Assembly (NCBI GenBank): GCA_049890295.1
Contig: JBMHBP010000009.1
Coordinates: 1-64,000, forward strand
Direction: 5' to 3'
DNA: 64,000 nt
Source: GCA-2862585 sp049890295
Lineage (GTDB): Bacteria; Bacteroidota; Bacteroidia; Flavobacteriales; UBA7312
Positions 55,011-64,000 of the stretch are shown in pieces (within the stretch, counting starts at the first letter, position 1; each line of letters starts with the position of its first letter). Both the position numbers and the translations under genes were made by a program. The notes beneath the pieces are model-generated. The model saw only the letters and a list, made by a program, of their open reading frames with translations. It did not search any database and was not told the origin of the DNA.

Positions 55011-55646
55011 GTGTATGACTTAAATCATATAAAAAAACTTATTACTGCTTTGATTCCAATAGACATACTTACTAAGTATAATGCCGATTTAATCGTTTTA
55101 AAGAAAAATGAATTTTTGTTCAATGAAAGTAGTATTCCAAGATTTTATTTCCAGATTCAAGAAGGAGAGGTAAAAGTATTTAATACAAATAAAGATGGAA
55201 AAGAATACATTCATTCTATCTTTTCAAAAGATAGAGGAATAGGAGAGGTGGCATTGCTTGGAGAGTTCAATTATCCAACAAGTTGTTCCGCAACCAAAAA
55301 CTCCAAAATTTGGCGATTAGCCAAAAAAGATTTTGTAAAATTACTTAAAACTAATCCTGAAATTCATTTTGAAATTTCTAAAGCAATTTCAAAAAGAATG
55401 TACTTTAAAGCAGTAATTTCTACAGAAATTTCTATTGAAAATCCAGAGCATCGTATTTTAACTCTTATAGATTACCTTAAATATACGATATATAATATCG
55501 GTAAGCCCTTTGATTATAAAGTTGAATTAAGTCGTCAACAAATTGCTGATTTAATCGGTTTAAGAGTTGAAACAGTTATTCGAACAATTAAAAAACTTGA
55601 AGCTAAAAAGAAAATTAAACTGAAAAACTCCAAAATATACAGGTGA
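55011..55646 (+). CDS. Crp/Fnr-family transcriptional regulator
   Basis: A 211-residue regulator. Residues ~20-135 are the cyclic-nucleotide-binding-like beta-roll (FQIQEGEVKVFNTNKDGKEY; GEVALLGEFNYPTSC), and residues ~160-205 the helix-turn-helix (LSRQQIADLIGLRVETVIRTI). Only one cysteine is present, so the iron-sulfur sensing of Fnr is excluded. The start is a GTG at 55011-55013. It is divergent from the globin pair, which it probably controls. The ligand is unknown; heme-bound nitric oxide is possible, as in related regulators. Confidence 0.9.
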   Translation: MYDLNHIKKLITALIPIDILTKYNADLIVLKKNEFLFNESSIPRFYFQIQEGEVKVFNTNKDGKEYIHSIFSKDRGIGEVALLGEFNYPTSCSATKNSKIWRLAKKDFVKLLKTNPEIHFEISKAISKRMYFKAVISTEISIENPEHRILTLIDYLKYTIYNIGKPFDYKVELSRQQIADLIGLRVETVIRTIKKLEAKKKIKLKNSKIYR

Positions 55647-55687
55647 ATAAACTTTAGATATTTATTACTAACTAATCTTTAAACAAC

Positions 55688-56509
55688 ATGAAAAAAAATA
55701 TAATATATATCATTTTTTTTGCCCTAATTCCATCAATTTACTCATGTAAAGTAAATCCATTTACAGGTAAAAATACCCTAAACATGTATCAATCTAATGA
55801 CCAATTGTATCCAATGGCATTTCAGGAATACAATAAGTTTTTATCGGAACATAAAGTCATAACTAATACTAAAGAAAGTCAACTAATTACCACTGTTGGT
55901 AAAAAAATAGCTATTGCTGCAGATAAATGGTTGAAAGCCAACGGCTATCCAAATTATCTGAAAGATTATAGATGGGAATATAATCTAGTAGAAGATAAAA
56001 CAGTAAACGCTTGGTGTATGCCTGGCGGTAAAATTGTATTTTATACAGGAATATTACCTATAACACAATCTGAAACTGGTATTGCTGTTGTTATGGGGCA
56101 TGAAATAGCACACGCCTTAGCCGACCATGGTGCACAACGAATGAGTGCAGGTGCTTTACAACAAGCCGTCGCAATTGCGGGTAATGTAGCCTTAAGTGAA
56201 AATGAAATAAAAAGGCAAAAATTTAACGCTGTGTATGGAATTGGAAGCACATTAGGAGTTATGTTACCTTTTAGTAGAAGTCACGAAACTGAAGCCGATA
56301 AAATAGGCTTAATGATTATGGCTATAGCAGGTTACAATCCAGATGAAGCAGCTAAACTTTGGATGAGAATGAAAGCTAATAATTCTACACATACTCCAGA
56401 ATTTTTAAGTACACATCCATCAAATGATACCAGAATTAAAAATTTAAAATCTTGGGCAGCCGATGCAAAAACTGAAGCAAGTAAATTTGGAGTTAGTTCA
56501 TTTAAATAA
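55688..56509 (+). CDS. M48-family metallopeptidase lipoprotein
   Basis: A 273-residue zinc peptidase. The signal peptide ends in a lipobox with Cys20 (SIYSC), so the protein is membrane-attached on the periplasmic side. The zinc site is HEIAH at residues 138-142, with the third ligand Glu in RSHETEADKIG. This is the BepA/LoiP-like group that helps outer-membrane protein quality control. It follows the Crp gene by 41 bp and ends at a hairpin shared with the convergent TPR gene. Confidence 0.9.
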   Translation: MKKNIIYIIFFALIPSIYSCKVNPFTGKNTLNMYQSNDQLYPMAFQEYNKFLSEHKVITNTKESQLITTVGKKIAIAADKWLKANGYPNYLKDYRWEYNLVEDKTVNAWCMPGGKIVFYTGILPITQSETGIAVVMGHEIAHALADHGAQRMSAGALQQAVAIAGNVALSENEIKRQKFNAVYGIGSTLGVMLPFSRSHETEADKIGLMIMAIAGYNPDEAAKLWMRMKANNSTHTPEFLSTHPSNDTRIKNLKSWAADAKTEASKFGVSSFK

Positions 56510-56555
56510 TATATTGAATGATAATTAATATTATGTTAAATAGCTTTTTTTAAGA

Positions 56556-56588
56556 AAAAAGGGATGTAAAAATACTATCCCCTTTCTT
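56556..56588. terminator. Hairpin between convergent M48 and TPR genes
   Basis: GGGAT-GTA pairs with TAC-T-ATCCC around AAAA (one bulged T), flanked by an A-run on the left and CTTTCTT on the right. The place between two converging stops fits a bidirectional terminator. Confidence 0.65.
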
Positions 56589-56591
56589 GTA

Positions 56592-57755
56592 TTATTTTAA
56601 TTTTTCAGTTACTTCTTTATATTTAACATCATTACCATTTCGGTAATAGAGTTCTTTAAGTACTAAAAGTATATTTCTGTCATTACTCTGTAATTCATGA
56701 CACTTTTCAATATATGGTAATCCCTTTAACATAAAATTATCAGCTTTTTGTTTTGCTACGTCGTATTTCTTAAAATCTTTAATATTATTAGCTTCATTAA
56801 GCATTTCACCACCCTTATTATAATACATAACCCCTAAATTATATAAAGCATCATAAAAATCTGGCTTTATATCTATGGCTTCTAAATATGCTTTTTCTGC
56901 TTTTTCAAAATCATTCAAATTGTCATAGCTACTTCCTAGTGCAAAAAATAACTGGTGATTATTGGGATCTTCTTCAACTGCCAATGTGAGAAGTTCCTCA
57001 GCTTTAACAAAATCTTCTTTCGATAAATAATAGTTTAACTCGGCTATTATTAAATTTACGTCAGTTTCAAAATAATCTCTTCCAGATTTAATAACTTCCA
57101 TAGCTAACTCATCATTACCCTCCTCTAAATGAATATTTGACATGTAAGAATAAATTTGAGGGTCTTGATAATTAATATCAATTAATTTTTGAAGGTAATT
57201 TTTAGCATCTTGATTATTTTTTTCAGCATATGAAACATAAAATAAGTTTATCCAAACGCTTTCTTCAGTGACATTACTTTTACTTAAGTTTTCTTTAGAA
57301 TATGGAAATAAGTCAAATATTTTATTGAACATGGTCTTGGCTGAAGAATAGTCTTTAGAATTATAAAACTCTATACCTTTATTAAACAAGCCGACACCGG
57401 CCTTAGTGAGATTAGTTTTTAACTCATCTTTATCAAACCACTTCTTTGCTTTTGGATGATTGTATAGCGCCAGATAACTTTCTGTACATTTAAGTATAGC
57501 CATATCATCCATAGATTTATAATTTTCATTTGAATGAATTTCATAATAAATTTTACCTCTGTAATTATACATCTTAACGTCGTTAGAAGTACTAGAGTTT
57601 GAGGCAGCTAGCTCAATATATTCTACTGCTTCATCTATTTTTTCTTTTTCAAGTGCTCTAAATGCGTTTTGTACATTACTTTTTTGTGCAAATGCAGTAG
57701 CAAAGCAAAAAATGCTATATACTAATATGCTAAATCTAAATAATCTAAGTTTCAT
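56592..57755 (-). CDS. TPR-repeat protein with signal peptide
   Basis: A 387-residue exported protein. Signal peptide 1-23 (ending AFA). Helix-turn-helix TPR units are seen throughout, with clear ones near 260-330 (NHQLFFALGSSYDNLNDFEKA; FYDALYNLGVMYYNKG). TPR domains bind other proteins; the partner is unknown. The gene begins right after the M16 peptidase gene stop (adjacent codons) and is probably co-transcribed with it. Confidence 0.88.
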   Translation of the reverse strand: MKLRLFRFSILVYSIFCFATAFAQKSNVQNAFRALEKEKIDEAVEYIELAASNSSTSNDVKMYNYRGKIYYEIHSNENYKSMDDMAILKCTESYLALYNHPKAKKWFDKDELKTNLTKAGVGLFNKGIEFYNSKDYSSAKTMFNKIFDLFPYSKENLSKSNVTEESVWINLFYVSYAEKNNQDAKNYLQKLIDINYQDPQIYSYMSNIHLEEGNDELAMEVIKSGRDYFETDVNLIIAELNYYLSKEDFVKAEELLTLAVEEDPNNHQLFFALGSSYDNLNDFEKAEKAYLEAIDIKPDFYDALYNLGVMYYNKGGEMLNEANNIKDFKKYDVAKQKADNFMLKGLPYIEKCHELQSNDRNILLVLKELYYRNGNDVKYKEVTEKLK

Positions 57756-60575
57756 TTATTTAATTTTTAATTCAACAACTTTACCGAATTTTTCAAGCTT
57801 ATCTTTCAAGGCGTACTTATTTCCTACTACTACTACTACGTGATTTTCGGCATCTAAGTATTTATTAGCTAAAGTTTTTATATCATTGGTAGATAAGCTC
57901 TTTAAAATATCTTTTTGTTTAGATATATAGTTTCTATCTAAACCATAACGCTGTATTCTTGCTAAAAAACGTGTTTTTTGAAAGGCTGTTTCATACCTTA
58001 AGGCATCTGAGTTTGAAATAGAGTTTTGAGTAAAAGCTAATTCTTCCTCATTTATTCCATTAGCAATATAACTTTCTAATTCTGAATATATTTCAGATAA
58101 TGCACTGTCAGTTGCTTCAGATCTTACGGAAGTATTGATATAAAAAATACCATCAGTATCATTTCCGTCAAATGCGGAACGAATTCCATAAGTATAACCC
58201 TTATCTTCTCTTAAATTTAGGTTTAATCGACTACTAAAAGTACCTCCAAATAAGAAATTCATAACATAAGCTTTATAATAATCACCATATGCATCATACT
58301 TTAACCCTTTGTGTGCTAATGTGATAATAGATTGAGGACCTGGTTTATGAACAAGATAAATCGTTTTGCCTTGAATTGATGACAAAGGAATATTTTTGTT
58401 GATTTCAATCTCCTCACCTTCCCATTGATTTAAAAACTTCAGTTTAGGCATAACTTGCTCTTTAGTCATATCACCCACCACAACCACGCTAGCAAGTGCT
58501 GAGTTGTACTGTTTTTTGTAGAATGATTTAACTTCAGAAAGCTTAAGTTTTTCTATCCCTTTAACTGTTGGCATCATTCCTCTAATTGTTTTTCCATATA
58601 GAATACTAGCCATAGCTTCGCTAGCCATATTTCGAGCTGATTTCTTGTTGTTATTGATGGATTCTTTTAATTGCTTCTTATTACGTTCAAAATCTTCTTC
58701 ACTAAAAGCTGGGTTAAATAATTTTTCCCTTAATATCTCTATGGTTTCATCAACATTGGATACTAAACTTGATACAAAAATACTGGAAGTTCTTTCACTA
58801 GAACTAAATGAAATTGAACTGCCCAAACCATCAAGCTTTGAACTTATTTCTTCAGTTGAATAATTTTTAGTCCCTTCATTAAGAAGCATTGCTGTTAAAT
58901 CTGATAAACCAGCTTTCTTAACATCGTCTATTAATAAATCACCACCTTCTAATGTAATTAGAAAATTAACTTTTGGTACTTCTTCGTTTTCAGCTCCAAT
59001 TACTGGTATGGAAGTACCTCCTTCCATAGCATTTAAATTAACATTACTTTCGTAATAAACAGGTACTTTTACTGACTTAGCTTCTCCTGCTGTAGGACGA
59101 ATTGACCGGTCAAATGAATCTACTGGTCTGTTATAAACTAATCCTTCATATTGTGCATCTTTCTTAAAAGGAACATGAGAAAATGGATTGATACTTTTTA
59201 CTGAATCTTCCGAGCCAAATGGAAGTGGGAAATAATCAATTCCAACACTCTTTTTATTCTTAATATATTTATTATAAACACGTTTAACATCTTCTAATGT
59301 TACTGACTCGTAACGCTCAATTTCTTTACCAAAGTTATATGGCTCGTTATTTTTTATATCGAGTAGATATGCCCACATAGTTAACTGTGAAGCTTTTCCT
59401 TGAACACTGGATAAACCATCAATAATATCAGAACGCATTTTAGATTTGAATCTATCTAAAGCCTCTTGAGTTATAAATTGGTCAAAATTGTTTATGATTT
59501 CATTAATTTTTGTCTCAGTTTCAGCAAAAGTAAACTCTGGATACGATATCACTTGAATCATAAACTCACCGGTCAGTTCTGAACAAGGGTGCATAACTAC
59601 TGCTTGTACAGCCTTCTCAGTTTTAACAAACTCTTTATAAAACTGCGAGTTATTTCCACCTCCCATCATATTTGCTAAAGCATCAAGTGGTGCCTCGTCT
59701 TTATGATAATTACCTACCGTAGGATAAACAAAGGCTGCCATTGGAAAATATATTCGGTCAGCAAATTTTCTATACTTATTTTGTGGAAGAATTACTCGAG
59801 GAACTCTTAAATTTCTAACTTCTTGACCCTTTGGGATAGATCCAAAATATTTTTTTGATAAAGCTAATACATCCTCAGAATTTATATCGCCTGAAACAAC
59901 TAAATAAGCATTGTTTGGACCATACCACCTCAAAAAGAAATCTTTTAATTCATTGACAGTTACACGATCTAAGTCATCAACATAACCAATTGTTGGCCAT
60001 GAATAAGGGTGGCCTTTAGGGTATAGTGTTTGGTCTTTTACTTCCCAAAGCATACCGTAGGGTACATTGACCTGATTCTGCATTTTTTCGTTTTTAACTG
60101 CATCTCTCTGATTTTCAAATTTTTCTTGAGTTACTGCATTTAATAAATAACCCATTCTGTCAGCTTCTAACCACAGTGCAGTTTCTAATTGATTACTTGG
60201 AATAGTTTGATAATAATTCGTCCTATCTCTATTAGTTGTACCGTTCATAGTACCTCCACTCTCTGAAATAATTTTAAAATGCTCATCATCACCAACATGC
60301 TCTGATCCTTGAAACATCATGTGCTCAAAGAAGTGTGCAAAACCAGTCATACCAATTTGTTCTCTGTTTGAACCTACATGATAGGTAACTTCAACATGAA
60401 CCATTGGGTCTGAATTATCTTCGTGTATTAATATTGTAAGGCCATTATCAAGTTGCCAAACTTCATATGGTATATCATATTCACTTTGCTTGGTAACATC
60501 ATGTAATTGTGTTTGAGCAAGTAAACCAAAAGTTGTAAATAATACAACTGATAGTGTCAATAGAAATTTTTTCAT
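57756..60575 (-). CDS. M16-family zinc peptidase, two-domain
   Basis: A 939-residue exported peptidase with a signal peptide (1-20, ending LLAQ). The first M16 half has the inverted zinc motif HFFEH at residues 81-85; a downstream Glu in VKNEKMQNQVN (near 164) is the likely third ligand. The second half (about 520-930) lacks the zinc motif and is structural, as in pitrilysin-like pairs. It probably degrades peptides in the periplasm. It is followed by the TPR gene and preceded by gyrA on the same strand. Confidence 0.92.
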   Translation of the reverse strand: MKKFLLTLSVVLFTTFGLLAQTQLHDVTKQSEYDIPYEVWQLDNGLTILIHEDNSDPMVHVEVTYHVGSNREQIGMTGFAHFFEHMMFQGSEHVGDDEHFKIISESGGTMNGTTNRDRTNYYQTIPSNQLETALWLEADRMGYLLNAVTQEKFENQRDAVKNEKMQNQVNVPYGMLWEVKDQTLYPKGHPYSWPTIGYVDDLDRVTVNELKDFFLRWYGPNNAYLVVSGDINSEDVLALSKKYFGSIPKGQEVRNLRVPRVILPQNKYRKFADRIYFPMAAFVYPTVGNYHKDEAPLDALANMMGGGNNSQFYKEFVKTEKAVQAVVMHPCSELTGEFMIQVISYPEFTFAETETKINEIINNFDQFITQEALDRFKSKMRSDIIDGLSSVQGKASQLTMWAYLLDIKNNEPYNFGKEIERYESVTLEDVKRVYNKYIKNKKSVGIDYFPLPFGSEDSVKSINPFSHVPFKKDAQYEGLVYNRPVDSFDRSIRPTAGEAKSVKVPVYYESNVNLNAMEGGTSIPVIGAENEEVPKVNFLITLEGGDLLIDDVKKAGLSDLTAMLLNEGTKNYSTEEISSKLDGLGSSISFSSSERTSSIFVSSLVSNVDETIEILREKLFNPAFSEEDFERNKKQLKESINNNKKSARNMASEAMASILYGKTIRGMMPTVKGIEKLKLSEVKSFYKKQYNSALASVVVVGDMTKEQVMPKLKFLNQWEGEEIEINKNIPLSSIQGKTIYLVHKPGPQSIITLAHKGLKYDAYGDYYKAYVMNFLFGGTFSSRLNLNLREDKGYTYGIRSAFDGNDTDGIFYINTSVRSEATDSALSEIYSELESYIANGINEEELAFTQNSISNSDALRYETAFQKTRFLARIQRYGLDRNYISKQKDILKSLSTNDIKTLANKYLDAENHVVVVVGNKYALKDKLEKFGKVVELKIK

Positions 60576-60627
60576 AATAAAAGTTTTTTAAGATATTATA
60601 TTTTGAATAACAAAGTTAATATGAAAA

Positions 60628-63132
60628 TTATTCATCAGATGTATTAGCCTCTGTATTTGAATCAGACAAAGATTCATTATTTTCAACTTCTTCTGAAGCT
60701 GCAGGAACCTTTGCTACTGCTGCAATTGAATCTTTTTCTCTCAGTTTTATAATTCTAACACCTTGTGTAGCACGACCCATTTGTCGTAAATCAGCTACTG
60801 AAATTCTAATGGTGATTCCTGATTTGTTAACGACCATTAAATCATTCTCGTCTGTTACATTTTTAAGTGCTATCAAACTACCTGTTTTATCAGTCACATT
60901 GATTGTTTTTACACCTTTACCACCTCTATTTGTAATTCTGTAATCTTCAATGCTAGATCGTTTACCATATCCGTTCTCAGAAACAACTAAAACATCTGAT
61001 TCGAAATCGTTTACACATATCATTCCAACCACTTCGTCTGAATTAGAAGCTAAAGTTACCCCTCTAACACCGGAGGCAGTTCGACCCATTGGACGAACTT
61101 TTTCTTCCTCAAATCGAATAGCTTTACCAGATTTTACAGCCAACATTATTTGTGAATTTCCTGTTGTTAACTTGGCTTCTAGAAGTTGATCCTCTTCACG
61201 GATTGTAATTGCATTAATTCCATTTTGACGAGGTCTTGAATAAGCCACTAAAGAAGTCTTTTTGACAACACCTTTTTTAGTACACATAACTACATAATGA
61301 TTATTGACATACTCTTCATCTTTCAAATCTTTGGTGTTGATGAATGCCATAATCTTATCATCAGAAGGAATATTGATCATATTTTGAATTGCTCTTCCTT
61401 TAGTGGCTTTTGCACCTTCTGGAATTTCAAAAACTCTTAACCAAAAACATCTACCTTTTTCTGTGAAGAAAAGCATGTAATCGTGGTTATTAGCAACAAA
61501 AATATCTTCTAAGAAATCAGAATCTCTAGTAGTAGCACCTTTGGATCCTACTCCACCTCTATTTTGTGATTTGTATTCGGTGAGTTTTGTACGTTTGATA
61601 TATCCTAAATGAGAAATTGTAATGGCTACTTCTTCATTTGGAATCATATCTTCTATTCTAAAGTCTTCCCCACCATATTCAATTGTTGAACGTCTTTCAT
61701 CACCATATTTTTCTTTGACTTCTAATAATTCCGTCTTTATGATACCCATTCTCACATCTTCATTATCTAAAATATTTTTCAAATGAGAAATGGTTTTCAT
61801 AAGCTCGTCGTACTCCCCTTTTAACTTATCTCTTTCAAGTCCAGTAAGCTTTTGTAGTCTTAAGTCAAGTATCGCCCTAGCTTGAGTCTCGGATAAATTA
61901 AAGTTAGACATTAAGCCATTTCTGGCGTCTTCAGGAGTTCTTGATGAACGAATTAAAGATATGACATCATCCAAGTGGTCTAAGGCTATAAGGAGTCCTT
62001 CCAATATGTGAGCTCTTTTTTCAGCTTGCTCTAACTCAAATTGTGTTCTTCTAACAACAACTTCATGTCTGTGATCCACAAAATGTTCAATCAGTTGTTT
62101 AACATTTAATTGTTCAGGTCTACCTTTTACTAAAGCAATATTATTTACACTGAAAGAAGATTGTAATTGAGTGTATTTAAATAGTTTATTAAGAACAATG
62201 TTTGGAATAGCATCTCTTTTCAACTCATAAACGATTCGCATCCCTTTTCTATCGGATTCATCTCTTATGTCGTGAATACCATCAATTTTTTTATCATTAA
62301 TCAAATCAGCTGTTTTTCTAATCATTTCAGCTTTGTTGACCATGTAAGGAATTTCAGAAACTATAATAGCTTCTCTGTTTCCTACTTCTTCAAAAGAAGT
62401 TTTTGCACGAATAACAACTCTTCCCTTTCCAGTTTCGAAAGCATTTTTCACACCTTCATAACCGTAAATAATTCCACCGGTTGGGAAATCAGGTGCTTTG
62501 ATATGCTGCATTAATCCTGCGACATCGATATCTCTATTTTCAATCAAAGCTACTGTTGCGTCAACGACTTCAGATAAGTTGTGTGGTGCCATATTAGTTG
62601 CCATTCCAACAGCAATACCAGAAGTACCATTACATAAAAGATTTGGAATTCTAGAGGGTAAAACAACTGGCTCTTTAATTGAATCATCAAAATTTAACTG
62701 ATAATCAACTGTATTTTTATCAATATCTGACAGCAACTCTTCAGCAGCTTTTCTTAGACGTGCCTCAGTATAACGCATGGCGGCAGGACTATCACCATCA
62801 ATTGAACCAAAATTACCCTGCCCATCAACCAACATATAGCGAAGCGACCACTCTTGTGCCATTCTTACCATTGTATCATAAACAGAGGTGTCTCCATGAG
62901 GGTGAAACTTACCAAGTACTTCACCAACTATACGAGCTGATTTTTTATATGACTTAGTAGAAGTAACTCCAAGTTCATGCATTCCGTATAAAACTCTACG
63001 GTGAACGGGTTTTAATCCATCTCTTACATCAGGTAAAGCTCTTGAAACAATAACAGACATCGAATAATCGATGTATTTTGACTTCATTTCTTCCTCTATG
63101 TTGATAGGTATAATTTTTTCTCCGTCCGCCAT
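60628..63132 (-). CDS. gyrA: DNA gyrase subunit A
   Basis: An 834-residue topoisomerase subunit that, with GyrB, adds negative supercoils. The active Tyr121 lies in AAMRYTEARL. The quinolone region is HPHGDTSVYD, with Thr82 at the place of E. coli Ser83 and Asp86 at the place of Asp87. The C-terminal wrapping domain has a GyrA-box QNRGGVG. An acidic tail follows (SLSDSNTEANTSDE). Length is normal. gyrB is not in the window. Confidence 0.97.
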   Translation of the reverse strand: MADGEKIIPINIEEEMKSKYIDYSMSVIVSRALPDVRDGLKPVHRRVLYGMHELGVTSTKSYKKSARIVGEVLGKFHPHGDTSVYDTMVRMAQEWSLRYMLVDGQGNFGSIDGDSPAAMRYTEARLRKAAEELLSDIDKNTVDYQLNFDDSIKEPVVLPSRIPNLLCNGTSGIAVGMATNMAPHNLSEVVDATVALIENRDIDVAGLMQHIKAPDFPTGGIIYGYEGVKNAFETGKGRVVIRAKTSFEEVGNREAIIVSEIPYMVNKAEMIRKTADLINDKKIDGIHDIRDESDRKGMRIVYELKRDAIPNIVLNKLFKYTQLQSSFSVNNIALVKGRPEQLNVKQLIEHFVDHRHEVVVRRTQFELEQAEKRAHILEGLLIALDHLDDVISLIRSSRTPEDARNGLMSNFNLSETQARAILDLRLQKLTGLERDKLKGEYDELMKTISHLKNILDNEDVRMGIIKTELLEVKEKYGDERRSTIEYGGEDFRIEDMIPNEEVAITISHLGYIKRTKLTEYKSQNRGGVGSKGATTRDSDFLEDIFVANNHDYMLFFTEKGRCFWLRVFEIPEGAKATKGRAIQNMINIPSDDKIMAFINTKDLKDEEYVNNHYVVMCTKKGVVKKTSLVAYSRPRQNGINAITIREEDQLLEAKLTTGNSQIMLAVKSGKAIRFEEEKVRPMGRTASGVRGVTLASNSDEVVGMICVNDFESDVLVVSENGYGKRSSIEDYRITNRGGKGVKTINVTDKTGSLIALKNVTDENDLMVVNKSGITIRISVADLRQMGRATQGVRIIKLREKDSIAAVAKVPAASEEVENNESLSDSNTEANTSDE

Positions 63133-63308
63133 AATTTTATAATTAAAAAACAGTTAATAATGATGACGAATTTAACTAATAAAGACGCTGGTTCACATAA
63201 ATTTTAACCAATAATTATTAACAGAAAAAATGTTGATAAATCAACCAGTTTGTTTCGCATTTCATAACGTTCTTATGATTAATTTGCTATCATAAAATTT
63301 AAGCACAA

Positions 63309-64000
63309 ATGGATTCTAAATTTTCACAACGATTAAACGATGTATTAAGTTACAGTAAGGAAGAGGCATTAAGGCTAGGACATAACTCTATTGGCCCAGA
63401 ACATTTTCTTTTGGGTATTTTGCGTGATGGCAAAGGTTCTGCCGCAATGATATTGAAAGCTCTTGAAGTAGACTTAGTCGCATTGAGAAAAGTCGTTGAA
63501 AATTCCATATTCAACAATGAAAAAAGTGATTATTCAGATCAATCAAGTTTGGAACTTAAAAAACAAGCCGCTAAAGCAGTAAAACTTGCCAATTTAGAGT
63601 TACTTGTTTTTAAAAGCTCTGAAATAAGAACAATACACTTATTACTTTCAATGTTAAAAGATCCAGATAGTATAGTAACCCTATCATTAAAAAAATTCAA
63701 TATTGATTACGAAGCTGTAAAAAATGAATTTACACTAATGAATGAAGGAATGAAAAATAATGAATTAGAAAACTCTGATTCATCTGACCTCAATTCACCT
63801 AGTTCCAGTCTTGGAAGTTCAGATTCGGATGATGAATTCTTTTCTGATAAACCCAATAAACCTTCCAAACCTTCAAAAAAATCATCAACACCAGTGCTGG
63901 ATAACTTTGGTAGAGACTTAACCAAAATGGCTGCTGAAGATAAACTTGACCCCATCGTAGGAAGAGAAAAAGAAATTGAAAGAGTTTCACAAATTTTAAG
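63309..64000 (+). CDS. clpC: ClpC-type ATP-dependent protease chaperone, truncated by window edge
   Basis: The first 230 residues of a Clp AAA+ unfoldase. The ATG is at 63309-63311. Two Clp_N repeats cover about 1-145 (FSQRLNDVLSYSKEEALRLGH; GPEHFLLGILRDG), followed by a Ser/Pro/Lys/Asp-rich linker (about 158-195) and the lead-in DNFGRDLTKMAAEDKLDPIVGREKEI of the first ATPase domain. The Walker A lies beyond the edge. The partner is ClpP. It is divergent from gyrA with 176 bp between the starts. Confidence 0.93.
   Translation, partial: MDSKFSQRLNDVLSYSKEEALRLGHNSIGPEHFLLGILRDGKGSAAMILKALEVDLVALRKVVENSIFNNEKSDYSDQSSLELKKQAAKAVKLANLELLVFKSSEIRTIHLLLSMLKDPDSIVTLSLKKFNIDYEAVKNEFTLMNEGMKNNELENSDSSDLNSPSSSLGSSDSDDEFFSDKPNKPSKPSKKSSTPVLDNFGRDLTKMAAEDKLDPIVGREKEIERVSQIL

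Noticed and set aside
62272..62957. Plus-strand frames opposite gyrA, one rich in His and Gln
   Set aside because: They lie wholly opposite well-conserved gyrA sequence. The His/Gln richness follows from the reverse reading of gyrA codons.
63707..63990. Reverse-strand frames opposite the start of clpC
   Set aside because: They overlap the Ser/Pro/Lys linker of ClpC. Such low-complexity DNA gives open antisense frames by chance.
1..64000. CRISPR arrays, insertion sequences, integrases, prophage or anti-phage genes
   Set aside because: No regular short repeats with spacers, no transposase or integrase motifs and no terminal inverted repeats were seen. Gene order is continuous and housekeeping in nature.

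Overview
The window is AT-rich, gene-dense chromosomal DNA from a member of the Bacteroidota, most likely order Flavobacteriales. The evidence is a type IX secretion sorting tail on an otherwise ordinary exoprotein, an OstA-like/LptD/MlaD/amidase envelope block with the rsh-fur-purA order next to it, a Lacal_2735-type small protein, a fused E1 alpha/beta dehydrogenase, flavobacterial-type topoisomerase subunits, and candidate TAnnTTTG (-7) promoter boxes. No insertion sequences, integrases, CRISPR arrays or prophage genes were seen. Spacing is very tight, with many ATGA, TAATG and TGATG overlaps and two convergent gene pairs that overlap by 4 bp, which suggests a compact genome.

Layout. 1-2.2 kb: small membrane proteins, an atypical SDR, a CIA30 protein, and two tiny genes (DUF2256 and Lacal_2735 type). 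2.3-4.7 kb: an ammonium transporter (amt) with a tRNA-like RNA just behind it and an unknown 85-residue gene just in front, divergent from an Lrp/AsnC regulator whose upstream DNA holds two inverted repeats. 4.7-11.7 kb: DoxX, UPF0114, a small membrane protein, murQ, the fused 2-oxoacid dehydrogenase E1, a UbiA prenyltransferase and an M61 peptidase. 11.8-16.4 kb: topoisomerase IV (parE-parC). 16.4-19.6 kb: a T9SS-exported protein and an alpha/beta hydrolase. 19.6-29.1 kb: a capsule/exopolysaccharide operon (Wza-like, Wzc-like, four glycosyltransferase-type proteins, a Wzy/ligase-like protein, a polysaccharide deacetylase), followed by pabA.

29.7-45.6 kb: lptD, divergent from a six-gene operon (amidase, MCE protein, Fe-S membrane protein, HAD protein, CCG Fe-S protein, unknown); then the reverse-strand genes ostA-like, purA, fur, rsh ((p)ppGpp synthetase/hydrolase) and fahA; then DUF2279 and Smr genes ending at a clear terminator. 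45.6-50.7 kb: an OmpA-family protein with internal repeats, a TlpA-like thioredoxin, an EamA transporter, yaaA, a 475-bp gene-free stretch and a 66-residue protein with a strong terminator. 50.8-64 kb: a DEAD-box helicase, an ABC-F ATPase, a truncated-globin pair divergent from a Crp/Fnr regulator across a perfect inverted repeat, an M48 lipoprotein, a TPR protein, an M16 peptidase, gyrA, and the start of clpC.

Most genes are housekeeping or envelope functions. The least explained part is the amt locus: a structurally intact type II tRNA-like cloverleaf with a 46-nt variable region and an Asp-like GUC triplet, 10 nt behind the amt stop, together with the unknown 85-residue gene in the place where a P-II gene is often found. 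The divergent Crp/Fnr-globin locus with its palindromic operator candidate is the second most testable regulatory unit. The assignments rest on reading motifs by eye; no database search was run.
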